A stretch of DNA of 38,249 bases, from positions 1 to 38,249 of IMG/VR virus record IMGVR_UViG_3300034066_001286; one strand, given 5' to 3'. Source of the DNA: a virus. The notes beneath the pieces were generated by a model. That model saw only the letters and a program-made list of their open reading frames with translations, made no database searches and was not told the origin of the DNA. Below, in pieces: positions 16,634 through 23,113 of the stretch; position 1 is the stretch's first letter, and each line of letters begins with the position of its first letter. The position numbers were made by a program, and so were the translations under genes.

Positions 16634-16876
16634 ATGGCCAAAAAACCAGCCCCGCCAAAAGACCGCGAGGCCGTGATGATGCAAGCCCGCGCCCTTCTCG
16701 CGGAGCATTTCGCGCATGGCATCTGCGTCGTGAGTTGGGAGGACGAAGGCACCACCTTCAACATGGATTTCAAATTTGGCAATGACTACGCCGCCAAAGC
16801 CCTCGCCCGCGAAGCAGAAGAACTTCTCTGGCCCTACGAGGAAGAAGAGGAAGAAGACGAGGAGGAGGAAGCATGA
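16634..16876 (+). CDS. Small acidic protein, unknown
   Basis: An 80-residue protein with a helical N-terminal part and a tail of Glu and Asp (about residues 68-80, almost all acidic). It starts at ATG 16634, just after the amidase, and overlaps the next gene as ATGA. Such tails often mimic nucleic acid or bind basic proteins; no function can be assigned. Confidence 0.55.
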   Translation: MAKKPAPPKDREAVMMQARALLAEHFAHGICVVSWEDEGTTFNMDFKFGNDYAAKALAREAEELLWPYEEEEEEDEEEEA

Positions 16877-17130
16877 AGGCCACGCTTGAGTTCACCCTGC
16901 CCGAAGAACGCTGCGAGCACATCTGCGCCGTCAAAGGCATGGACACGATTTTAATACTGGATGACCTTCTTCAAGAAATCCGGGCCTTCCTTAAACACGG
17001 CGGTGGCGAATTTAAGTCTTGGCGAGACGAAGAAGGCCGCGACTGCCAAGCCTGCCCGGACACCCTCGAAAAAATCCGCAGCTACATTTGGGAGTTGAGA
17101 AAAGACAACGAGATTCCCGATCTCCCATGA
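16873..17130 (+). CDS. Small conserved-type phage protein, unknown
   Basis: An 85-residue protein with ATGA overlaps on both sides. The pattern (TLPEERCEHICAVKGMD, ILDDLLQEIRAFLKHGG, TLEKIRSYIWELRKDN) recurs, from memory, in unannotated phage proteins. Function is unknown. It is translationally coupled to the phosphoesterase gene downstream. Confidence 0.6.
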   Translation: MKATLEFTLPEERCEHICAVKGMDTILILDDLLQEIRAFLKHGGGEFKSWRDEEGRDCQACPDTLEKIRSYIWELRKDNEIPDLP

Positions 17131-17858
17131 CACCGATTAAAAAATGGAAGCGATGGATGGCCGTCGGATGCAGCCACGGCGATCAGATCGACGAAGAAGC
17201 ACGAAAGGCCGTGCTGGCTTTTAAAGAACGATGGAAACCCGACACCACATTCCACCTCGGCGACTTCCTCGACCTCGCCGCCTTCCGCACAGGTGCCGTC
17301 AACGACCCCAACTCTTCCGACCGTGCGGCCAGCGTGAGCGACGACCTGAGCGCTGGAATTGATTTCCTCCACGAACTCCGCCCGCAGCACATCCTATTCG
17401 GCAACCACGAAGCCCGCCTCTACAAGCTCGCTGCATCGCCTAACGCCCTCGCCGCTCACGCCGCCACGCTCACCATCCAAGCCATCGAAGACGCCGCCAA
17501 GAAGCTCAAAGCAAAAACCTACCCATACCACATCCGCAGCTACGCCCAACTCGGAGGGACAAAATTCCTGCACGGCTACATGTTTAATGTCCAAGCCATC
17601 CGCGACCACGCCGAAACCTACGGCAACTGCATCCTCGCCCACCTCCACCGAGTCGGCAGCGAACGCGCCCGCACGCTCGACGGAGCCACCGGCCACTGCA
17701 CCGGCATGCTCTCCCGATTCGACATGGAATACGCCAACGCCCGCCGTGCCACGCTTGCCTGGTCCCAAGGCTTCGCCTACGGCCACTACTGCGACAATTC
17801 TTTGACCGTCAATTTATGCGAACGAAAAAACGGCCAGCCATGGCTTCTCCCGATTTAA
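17127..17858 (+). CDS. Calcineurin-like metallophosphoesterase
   Basis: A 243-residue protein with the metallophosphoesterase motifs in order: CSHGD (15-19), HLGDFLD (43-49), FGNHEAR (91-97), LHG (148-150) and AHLHR (171-175). The usual first metal ligand in DxH appears to be Cys15 (C-S-H), an odd substitution. I chose ATG 17127, which overlaps the previous stop, over longer readings. Substrates of phage enzymes of this type vary (phosphoproteins, nucleotides, RNA ends), so the role is unknown. Confidence 0.8.
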   Translation: MTPIKKWKRWMAVGCSHGDQIDEEARKAVLAFKERWKPDTTFHLGDFLDLAAFRTGAVNDPNSSDRAASVSDDLSAGIDFLHELRPQHILFGNHEARLYKLAASPNALAAHAATLTIQAIEDAAKKLKAKTYPYHIRSYAQLGGTKFLHGYMFNVQAIRDHAETYGNCILAHLHRVGSERARTLDGATGHCTGMLSRFDMEYANARRATLAWSQGFAYGHYCDNSLTVNLCERKNGQPWLLPI

Positions 17859-18118
17859 ACAAAGCTTGGAGCGCATTCTTCGAGCATGTCGCCATTAGCG
17901 ACCCCTCCGAACTCAAAAAGGAAGGCTGGATGACCAATGCCGAAATCGCCGAGATTTCAAAGCTCGAAGGCGAAGCAGGTCGACAGCTCGCCGACAAAGG
18001 GGTCCGCTCTGGTATCCTGGAAAAAAAAGTAGCCAAAATTTTGATCAATGGGCGTAGAGCCAATCTGAATTTCTACAGGCCTCGGGCAACAGCGGGCAAC
18101 ACTCCCGCAAGTCATTGA
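17816..18118 (+). CDS. Putative winged-helix DNA-binding protein near attP
   Basis: A protein of 100 residues from ATG 17816, or 92 from ATG 17840. The segment TNAEIAEISKLEGEAGRQLA followed by VRSGILEKKVAKILINGR has a winged-helix look. The gene overlaps the phosphoesterase by 43 bp if the first ATG is used. Its last codons contain two GGGCAAC repeats (18084, 18094), which are probably integrase arm sites, so coding and recombination sequence overlap. It could be an accessory factor for recombination or gene control. Confidence 0.55.
   Translation: MRTKKRPAMASPDLNKAWSAFFEHVAISDPSELKKEGWMTNAEIAEISKLEGEAGRQLADKGVRSGILEKKVAKILINGRRANLNFYRPRATAGNTPASH
18084..18100 (+). promoter_or_regulatory. 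Left GGGCAAC repeats (putative integrase arm sites)
   Basis: GGGCAAC occurs at 18084-18090 and 18094-18100, one helical turn apart. The same heptamer occurs three times on the other side of attP (18304-18332). Direct repeats on both arms are typical arm-type sites of tyrosine integrases. Confidence 0.55.
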
Positions 18119-18135
18119 AAAACAAACCCAAGAAA

Positions 18136-18193
18136 GCGACTTAAAATCCGTTTTCGCGAAAGCGGAGTGCGGGTTCAAGTCCCGCCGCCGGCA
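18136..18193 (+). other. attP core: 3' half of tRNA-Leu(UAA)
   Basis: The sequence reproduces the 3' part of a class II tRNA: anticodon loop CTTAAAA (18140-18146, anticodon TAA), stem TCCGT, a long variable arm, T-arm GCGGG-TTCAAGT-CCCGC (18169-18185) and acceptor strand with discriminator CGCCGGCA (18186-18193). No 5' acceptor or D-arm precedes it, so it is not a functional tRNA. A partial tRNA next to an integrase gene is the usual form of an attP that restores the host tRNA on integration. Confidence 0.85.
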
Positions 18194-18303
18194 GAGCGAC
18201 TTGTGACGATTTGGGCTAGGTTTTATGCGGGTTGGCGGGCGGTCGGCATCAAGAATCTAGCGGCGGCTATTGGCGGCTACTGGAAGAAAATAGTTGAGAT
18301 TTC

Positions 18304-18332
18304 GGGCAACACGGGCAACAAGTCTGGGCAAC
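18304..18332 (+). promoter_or_regulatory. Right GGGCAAC repeats (putative integrase arm sites)
   Basis: Three direct copies at 18304-18310, 18313-18319 and 18326-18332, immediately before the integrase ATG at 18336. Integrase binding here could also repress its own gene. Confidence 0.55.
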
Positions 18333-18335
18333 AGT

Positions 18336-19355
18336 ATGAGCGCCTATCTTGTCACTCCCTACCCGCAGCGGCCCGGCACCCCTTGGAAGTTGACCATCCC
18401 GCAGAAAATTTTTGGCAAAAGGATCCGCCGGTTTTACCGCACCGAGGCGGAGGCTTGGGCGGCGGGGCCGGGGCTTTTGGAGAAACTTCAGAAAGGTGGG
18501 ACGGATTCGCTCTCGGAGGAGCAGGTGAGCGGCATGTCGATGAAATCCGCGGTGCGGGATTACATCGCGAGCAAGGCGGGCAGCTCGGAGCGGCACAGGG
18601 ACAAATTGGAAAAGATTTGCGGGGAGCTTTTGGATGCTTTCCCTGGCGCGGTGGCGGCGGTCACTCCGATGCAGGCGGCGAGGGTCTTTGCGAAGATTAC
18701 GGGCGCGCCGACGACGCGTGCGGGGTGGCATCGTTACGCCTCCGGGTTTTTTCGGTGGTGCGTGGACATGGAACTCCTCGACCGAAATCCATTTCGCCGC
18801 GTCGTGGCGCCGGAGGCGGAGTCGAAGAGGTCACTGATTTCTGCAAAGGAACTGCGGTCGATTCTGGATGCGGAAATGTCGGATGCTTTGCGAGCTTGGT
18901 TTCTTCTCGGTGCCTTTGCTGGGTTGCGGTCCATCGAAGTCCACAGGATGCGGTGGGAGGATGTCGATCCGAAGTCCGGCCAGATCGAGGTGCGGCGGGA
19001 GGTTTCGAAACAATCAAGCGGCCTGCCGGAGCGGATCGTGGATTTCACGGAGCCGCTGGCGAGGCGGAAGGATTTCTTCAAAGGAAAATCGGGGCTGATC
19101 GTGCCGGCGAAATCGCTCCGGCTTTATCGGGAGCGTGAGGCGCTGATTCAGCGGCTTAACAACGAGGGCATCGTGCCGTGGGCTATGCTGCCCGAGAACG
19201 CTCTCCGGCACTCTTTCGCTACCTACCACCTCGGCCGCTGCCAGGATGCTGGCAAAACAGCGCACCAGATGGGGCATTCGTCAACGGCTCTGGTTCTCAA
19301 AACCTACGCGGTTCCTTCGCGTAAGGCGGACTGGCGGGCTTGGTGGCGGGTTTAG
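18336..19355 (+). CDS. int: Tyrosine recombinase (phage integrase)
   Basis: A 339-residue integrase; ATG 18336 is preferred because the core of the protein begins there and the arm-type repeats end just before it. An N-terminal SAM-like domain spans about 60-150. The catalytic domain shows Arg198 (AGLRSIE), Arg291 (NALRHSFATYH), His314 (MGHSS) and Tyr324 (KTY). The box-II His of the usual HxxR is Asn288. Codons end in G more often than in the neighbouring structural genes, suggesting a separate origin. It should recombine attP at 18136-18193 with a host tRNA-Leu gene. Confidence 0.9.
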   Translation: MSAYLVTPYPQRPGTPWKLTIPQKIFGKRIRRFYRTEAEAWAAGPGLLEKLQKGGTDSLSEEQVSGMSMKSAVRDYIASKAGSSERHRDKLEKICGELLDAFPGAVAAVTPMQAARVFAKITGAPTTRAGWHRYASGFFRWCVDMELLDRNPFRRVVAPEAESKRSLISAKELRSILDAEMSDALRAWFLLGAFAGLRSIEVHRMRWEDVDPKSGQIEVRREVSKQSSGLPERIVDFTEPLARRKDFFKGKSGLIVPAKSLRLYREREALIQRLNNEGIVPWAMLPENALRHSFATYHLGRCQDAGKTAHQMGHSSTALVLKTYAVPSRKADWRAWWRV

Positions 19356-19478
19356 GCTACGCAAGGGTAGAGTAAAGAGATAATAATCAGTCTTTTACCC
19401 CCCCCCCCCCCAGCAAATCGGGCCAGAGCATGACGGGCATTGGGGTGTCTGGGGGTTGCGTTAAATCGTGAACCTGCC
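19356..19478. other. Convergent gap with a C14 tract
   Basis: This gap lies between the ends of the integrase (+) and the repressor-like gene (-). It holds a run of 14 C (19398-19411) preceded by a weak hairpin (GTAAAGA with TCTTTTAC), possibly a bidirectional terminator. CATTGGGGTG at 19438-19447 matches ten bases of the operator at 19853-19862. No gene is seen. Confidence 0.5.
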
Positions 19479-19808
19479 CTATCCAGTCTTCTGGGAGTTT
19501 TTCTTTGCGTGAATTGAGTGACCAGAAGCGGAAGTTTCGGATCCCGGCTCGATCACTACACCAACACCCGACTGGACTTTTCCCTTTGAACCGTTCTTTT
19601 CGGCGGTTGGTTTGCCAATTTCTTCGAGCTTGTAGCTCGGATTTCCATCCGCCCTACGGAGTTCTTGCGTGAGTAAAAAACGCGCCCAATTCGACAAACT
19701 GCCGAATCCATTCTTGTCCGCGAAATCCTTGGAGCGCTTGATTAGATCAGGCTCTAGCGAGATTCCCGCGCTTTTGGATTTGCGCGAAATCGGTTTTTTC
19801 GGATTCAT
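19479..19808 (-). CDS. Ribbon-helix-helix repressor candidate
   Basis: A 109-residue protein and the only convincing minus-strand gene. The start MNPKKPISRK (19808) is chosen over the upstream ATG because the promoter at 19817-19844 would start transcription only about two bases before it. Residues about 13-52 form a ribbon-helix-helix domain (AGISLEPDLI, then SLSNWARFLLTQEL). The C-terminal half is polar and low in complexity. It shares K[SA]K[SA]AGISLxPxLI with the divergent protein at 19914. Its position opposite the early genes suggests the lysogenic repressor. Confidence 0.7.
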   Translation of the reverse strand: MNPKKPISRKSKSAGISLEPDLIKRSKDFADKNGFGSLSNWARFLLTQELRRADGNPSYKLEEIGKPTAEKNGSKGKVQSGVGVVIEPGSETSASGHSIHAKKNSQKTG

Positions 19809-19816
19809 GTCAATAG

Positions 19817-19844
19817 AAAATATCACCCCTCTAATAATTGTCAA
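19817..19844 (-). promoter_or_regulatory. Leftward promoter of the repressor-like gene
   Basis: On the minus strand TTGACA (19844-19839) is followed after 16 bases by TATTTT (19822-19817), with TG one base upstream (extended -10). The expected start site is near 19810, giving an almost leaderless mRNA for the ATG at 19808. An operator half-site, ATCACCCC (19822-19829), lies in the spacer. Confidence 0.7.
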
Positions 19845-19855
19845 TTTTTAGCCAT

Positions 19856-19871
19856 TGGGGTGATCACCCCA
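19856..19871. promoter_or_regulatory. Palindromic operator TGGGGTGATCACCCCA
   Basis: A perfect 16-bp palindrome between the divergent ribbon-helix-helix genes. A third half-site, ATCACCCC, lies 27 bp away within the leftward promoter (19822-19829). Dimeric ribbon-helix-helix proteins bind such short palindromes cooperatively. Confidence 0.65.
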
Positions 19872-19885
19872 TTTTTTTCTTTGAA

Positions 19886-19914
19886 TGCGTCAACAATTAG
19901 CAATTGTTGGCGCA
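19886..19914. promoter_or_regulatory. Second inverted repeat over the start of the rightward gene
   Basis: TGCGTCAACAATT (19886-19898) and AATTGTTGGCGCA (19902-19914) are inverted repeats matching at 12 of 13 positions with a 3-base spacer. The last A is the first base of the ATG at 19914. It differs in sequence from the GGGGTGAT operator, so it may bind the other protein of the pair or fold in mRNA. Confidence 0.6.
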
Positions 19915-20081
19915 TGGCTAACAGACCAGTCCCGGAGAACAAAAAAGCAAAAGCGGCAGGAATCTCACTCCCGCCACAACTGATCAACCAAGCGCGCAAG
20001 CACGCTTATCAACGCGGAATGAGTCTTAGCGGGTTCGTTCGTCATCTACTCATCGAGAAGCTCGAGAAGGAGGCAGCATGA
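19914..20081 (+). CDS. Ribbon-helix-helix regulator, rightward (Cro-like position)
   Basis: A 55-residue protein that is little more than a ribbon-helix-helix domain: AGISLPPQLINQARKHAYQR, then SLSGFVRHLLIEKLEKEA. Start ATG 19914 sits at the edge of an inverted repeat, suggesting self-control. The similarity to the minus-strand protein indicates duplication. As the first gene of the rightward early operon it occupies the place of cro. It overlaps the next gene, whose start follows a good AGGAGG site. Confidence 0.75.
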   Translation: MANRPVPENKKAKAAGISLPPQLINQARKHAYQRGMSLSGFVRHLLIEKLEKEAA

Positions 20082-20311
20082 ACCTCTCCGATGTTTACAT
20101 AGATATGGACGAGGCGAAGCGCCTCTCGGGTTTTTCCAGCCGATCGATCCGCGACTACATTAAACGGGGCGAATTTGCGGCAAGCCTCCCACGCGGCCGG
20201 TGCGGTGGTTGGCACATCGTCCGCGAGTCGTTTTTGGATTGGTGGGGTTATCGGAACGCATCGACGGCAAACCGCACGACGATCCCAGCACGGAAACGGA
20301 GGGCCGCGTAA
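20078..20311 (+). CDS. Excisionase-like helix-turn-helix protein
   Basis: A 77-residue basic protein with a MerR/Xis-type fold: MDEAKRLSGFSSRSIRDYIK (helix-turn-helix) then the wing GEFAASLPRGRCGGWHIVRE and SFLDWW. The start at ATG 20078 is preceded by AGGAGG, one of the few clear Shine-Dalgarno sequences here. Near integrase and at the head of the early operon, excisionase is the best guess; a transcription factor is the alternative. Confidence 0.65.
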   Translation: MNLSDVYIDMDEAKRLSGFSSRSIRDYIKRGEFAASLPRGRCGGWHIVRESFLDWWGYRNASTANRTTIPARKRRAA

Positions 20312-20418
20312 TGGACTGCGAAACTCTTCTCCGATGCCTCGGCTACTCGATCGACGCGGCTTTTAAATTCGGCCCGGTCGCCATCGCGGCGGTCATCACC
20401 TGGAGGCTCGCCCGATGA
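20311..20418 (+). CDS. Very small membrane-type protein
   Basis: A 35-residue ORF from ATG 20311, which shares a base with the previous TAA. It has one hydrophobic segment (FGPVAIAAVITW). It is too short to identify; it is listed because it fits an unbroken chain of overlapping genes and itself overlaps the next as ATGA. Confidence 0.45.
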   Translation: MDCETLLRCLGYSIDAAFKFGPVAIAAVITWRLAR

Positions 20419-20564
20419 AAAAGCGACTCTGGCTCGTGCAGGGGTTTAATTTTCTCCGCCTAAAAGTCGGGGACACTTTTTTGGCCTTCACCGAATCGGA
20501 AGCTCGGGAGCTTTTCCGAATCGAATACGGCTGCCCTGCGAGCCGGGTGGAGGTCGTCCGATGA
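20415..20564 (+). CDS. Small early protein, unknown
   Basis: A 49-residue protein from ATG 20415 (MKKRLWLVQGFNFLRLK at the start). It has an alternating strand/helix pattern with no known motif. It overlaps both neighbours (ATGA on each side), which supports its reality. Confidence 0.5.
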   Translation: MKKRLWLVQGFNFLRLKVGDTFLAFTESEARELFRIEYGCPASRVEVVR

Positions 20565-20731
20565 GCGCGTGGGAGGCCGTTCTTCTCTCCTCGATCGCCT
20601 TCGGGTCCATGTGGGCCTGCTACCGACTCGGCTTTCGTGACGGGCGCATGACAGAACGCCGGCGTCAGGAGCGCTACTACCGGCGCGAGGAGTTCGGGCG
20701 CGATTGGGACAACCTAGAGGATTTCGACTGA
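20561..20731 (+). CDS. Small early protein with N-terminal hydrophobic helix
   Basis: A 56-residue protein from ATG 20561. The N-terminus (WEAVLLSSIAFGSMWACY) could be a membrane helix; the rest is strongly Arg/Glu-rich (MTERRRQERYYRREEF). Function is unknown. It is last in a run of four coupled small genes. Confidence 0.5.
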   Translation: MSAWEAVLLSSIAFGSMWACYRLGFRDGRMTERRRQERYYRREEFGRDWDNLEDFD

Positions 20732-20866
20732 TTTTGCCTCGCTAGTCCCCAAGGGGGACGCAGGGGCCAAGGGGGGCTGCGCATCCCAAAAAACGCAGAC
20801 CAAAATCTGTAACGGACTGCGGCAACCGGAACAGCAACAACAAGCCGCACAGAAAAAACCAACAAA

Positions 20867-21409
20867 ATGGCAACACTAAAAGCACCAGAAAGCACGGGTG
20901 GCTACGGCCCCCAGATCAAAGACCTCGCCCCGAAAGGCACCTTCTTGGCCACCATCGTGGACATCGTGGACCGTTTCGGCGTCGAGCGCCCGAAGTTCGA
21001 AGACCCCAGCGTCACCGAGAAGGTTGACCTGACGATCTTTGTTTTAGGGTTCAAAGGCAAGGACGGCAAGTTCTACCTAGTCAAAACCCGCGACATGAAA
21101 ATCTCCGGGCATGAAAAGTCGAAGCTCTATGACTTCCTCAAATCTTTGACTGGCGAGCCGCCGAAATACGGCTGGGACTACTGCGAACTCATCGGCACGG
21201 GGGCTCAAATCACTGTGTCGCACCAGGAGAGCAAGCGGACCCCTGGCAAAATGTATGCCACCCTCGGCTCTATCGCTCCGGTGATGGAAGAGTTAAAGGG
21301 CAAAGTCCATCCGCTCTCGGCATTTGCCGCGTTGCTGGACCCGGACAAAGGCGTGCCCGCGGGCGCGGTGGCGTCGGACGACGAGGACGGCAGCGACGAG
21401 CCGTTCTGA
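20867..21409 (+). CDS. Single-stranded DNA-binding-like protein
   Basis: A 180-residue protein. The body (about 20-140) is a beta-rich, OB-fold-like region, and the C-terminus ends in an acidic tail with terminal Phe (SDDEDGSDEPF), the hallmark of proteins that recruit replication partners as SSB does. It is the first gene of the replication block, just ahead of a nuclease. An annealing protein partner of that nuclease is the alternative. A 135-bp leader with a TCCCC/GGGGA hairpin (about 20746-20758) precedes it. Confidence 0.65.
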   Translation: MATLKAPESTGGYGPQIKDLAPKGTFLATIVDIVDRFGVERPKFEDPSVTEKVDLTIFVLGFKGKDGKFYLVKTRDMKISGHEKSKLYDFLKSLTGEPPKYGWDYCELIGTGAQITVSHQESKRTPGKMYATLGSIAPVMEELKGKVHPLSAFAALLDPDKGVPAGAVASDDEDGSDEPF

Positions 21410-21478
21410 ACCAACAAGGAAACCGGGCGCCGGTGGAAGTTACAGCTCCCGCCGGTGCCCTAACCCCGAATCCTATTT

Positions 21479-22285
21479 ATGGCCATTCTCACGGACACAA
21501 AACAGAAATCCCAAGGCTCGCATTGGTATAGCCTCGAAGGCGAAGCCTGTCACCAAATCGCGAAAGCCAAGGGCGACGGCATGCGCAATGTCACCGTCAC
21601 CGACGCCCGAAAGCTCGGGCTTTTCCCCAGCGTCACGAACATCCTCGGCGTCATTGCAAAGCCGGGCCTCGACAAGTGGAAGCTCCAACAAGTCGCCAAG
21701 GCCGCTTTCAACCGCCCGCCTGACGGCAAGGAAAGCGCCGAGTATTTCACTGACCGCATTATCGAGTCTGCCTTTGACCAAGTGGTGGACGCCGCGGACT
21801 TCGGCTCCCGCATCCACGATGCCCTGGAAAAGATTTTCGAGGGCGAGCCGGTCGAGGAGGAACTCCAGCCCTATGTGCAGCCCACCCTTGACTGGAAACG
21901 CGAAAAGGGGCTGACCTTCACCCACCGCGAGATCACGCTCGTGAATGCCGGCGAGGGCTACGCGGGGCGGTGTGATGTCATCGCTCAGGGGAAGAAGGGC
22001 CAACTCGTCATCCTCGACTACAAGACCCGCAAGACGAAGGAGGGGGAGAAAGTCACCACCTACGACGGCCAAGGCATGCAACTCGCCGCGTATGCCGTGG
22101 CGCATTGGGGCGAGGCCATGCTGGATAAAGTGACAGCCGCCAATGTCTTCATCTCGACCACCGAGCCGGGGCGCATGGAAGTGTGCAAACACGACGACCT
22201 CGTTTCCGAGTGGCATGCGTTCAAAGCCGCTTGCCTGCTCTGGCGCAAGATGAAGGGCTTCGACCCGAGGAGGATCGAGGTATGA
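21479..22285 (+). CDS. PD-(D/E)XK exonuclease (RecB/Cas4-like)
   Basis: A 268-residue protein with the nuclease core in order: His113 (SRIH), Asp166 (GYAGRCD), Asp180 and Lys182 (VILDYKT), then QLAAYA (about 201-206). These are the motifs of the RecB-like PD-(D/E)XK family, magnesium-dependent DNA exonucleases. With the SSB-like gene upstream it may process DNA ends for replication or recombination. ATGA overlaps with the next gene. Confidence 0.85.
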   Translation: MAILTDTKQKSQGSHWYSLEGEACHQIAKAKGDGMRNVTVTDARKLGLFPSVTNILGVIAKPGLDKWKLQQVAKAAFNRPPDGKESAEYFTDRIIESAFDQVVDAADFGSRIHDALEKIFEGEPVEEELQPYVQPTLDWKREKGLTFTHREITLVNAGEGYAGRCDVIAQGKKGQLVILDYKTRKTKEGEKVTTYDGQGMQLAAYAVAHWGEAMLDKVTAANVFISTTEPGRMEVCKHDDLVSEWHAFKAACLLWRKMKGFDPRRIEV

Positions 22286-22476
22286 CGATCCTTTGCTCTG
22301 AATGCGGGCACCGCGGCGACCACCTCAAGTGGCCGATCCGCCGCGGCGAGTTGCTCTGCCCCGAATGCGGCTGCCCGGAATACGGGCGCCGCGACCAACT
22401 CCAAGACCTCGCCAACGAGGGCGACGAGTGCGCCATGGCGGACCTTTTTAAGGAGGGAAATCATGGGCGCAACTAA
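22282..22476 (+). CDS. Small zinc-ribbon protein
   Basis: A 64-residue protein from ATG 22282, overlapping the nuclease stop. Four zinc ligands are obvious: CSEC near residue 5 and CPEC near residue 29, with a further GC. Such ribbons bind DNA or a polymerase. It overlaps the HNH gene by 14 bp. Confidence 0.65.
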   Translation: MTILCSECGHRGDHLKWPIRRGELLCPECGCPEYGRRDQLQDLANEGDECAMADLFKEGNHGRN

Positions 22477-23113
22477 ACAGCACCAACTCGAGGAGATGGA
22501 GAAAGAGGCCGTGCGTATGTATGCCGACGCGCTCAAGGCGGGGTTTGAAAGTTGGGATGAATACGAGGCGTCTTTTTTTGAGGAGGAAAAAATGACCCCG
22601 TTGGAGATTTGGCTACAGGGTAACAACCCCCAAAGCCGCTATTGGAAGGAGTGGGAGCATTCGTGTGAGTCTGGGGGCGTCGTTCAGCGGGTTCTCGCTA
22701 ACGGTGCGAAAACCTATGTGGAACAGTGCCAGATTTGCGGCAAGTCCATCAAAGTCTGGAAAAAACAGGATATTCAAACCCCCTATGTTGGCGTTTGGAA
22801 GGATTCACTGGTCACGGAGTGGAGAGAGGCCCAAAAGCGAGTTGATGAAGCCGCCAGGCAAGAAAGAAGGAAGGAATACCATTCTTACCTCCAATCCCAA
22901 GCGTGGAAGGATAAACGCGCAAAAGTTTTAGCTCGGGCCAAAAACCTTTGCGAAGGGTGCGCGGAAAAGCCTGCGACTGAGGTTCACCACCTGACTTACG
23001 CAAATGTCGGCAACGAGTTGTTGTTTGAATTGGTCGCGCTTTGCTCAGGGTGCCACTCCCGATCCCATGCCTCCCAGTTTGTTCCGTCTTTTGTTGAGGG
23101 AGAAGATCAATGA
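22463..23113 (+). CDS. HNH endonuclease-domain protein
   Basis: A 216-residue protein starting at ATG 22463 behind AAGGAGGG. The C-terminal 70 residues are an HNH nuclease: WKDKRAKVLARAKNLCEGC, then EVHHLTY, GNELLFELVALCSGCHSRSH, with zinc Cys pairs and catalytic His residues. The N-terminal part has a further Cys pair (QICGK). It could be homing-type or a functional resolvase/packaging nuclease. Being between replication genes with tight overlaps argues for a stable phage gene. Confidence 0.8.
   Translation: MGATKQHQLEEMEKEAVRMYADALKAGFESWDEYEASFFEEEKMTPLEIWLQGNNPQSRYWKEWEHSCESGGVVQRVLANGAKTYVEQCQICGKSIKVWKKQDIQTPYVGVWKDSLVTEWREAQKRVDEAARQERRKEYHSYLQSQAWKDKRAKVLARAKNLCEGCAEKPATEVHHLTYANVGNELLFELVALCSGCHSRSHASQFVPSFVEGEDQ

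Noticed and set aside
22463-23113. HNH gene as an inserted homing element
   Set aside because: It overlaps both neighbours tightly and does not interrupt a gene, so a recent mobile insertion is not supported.
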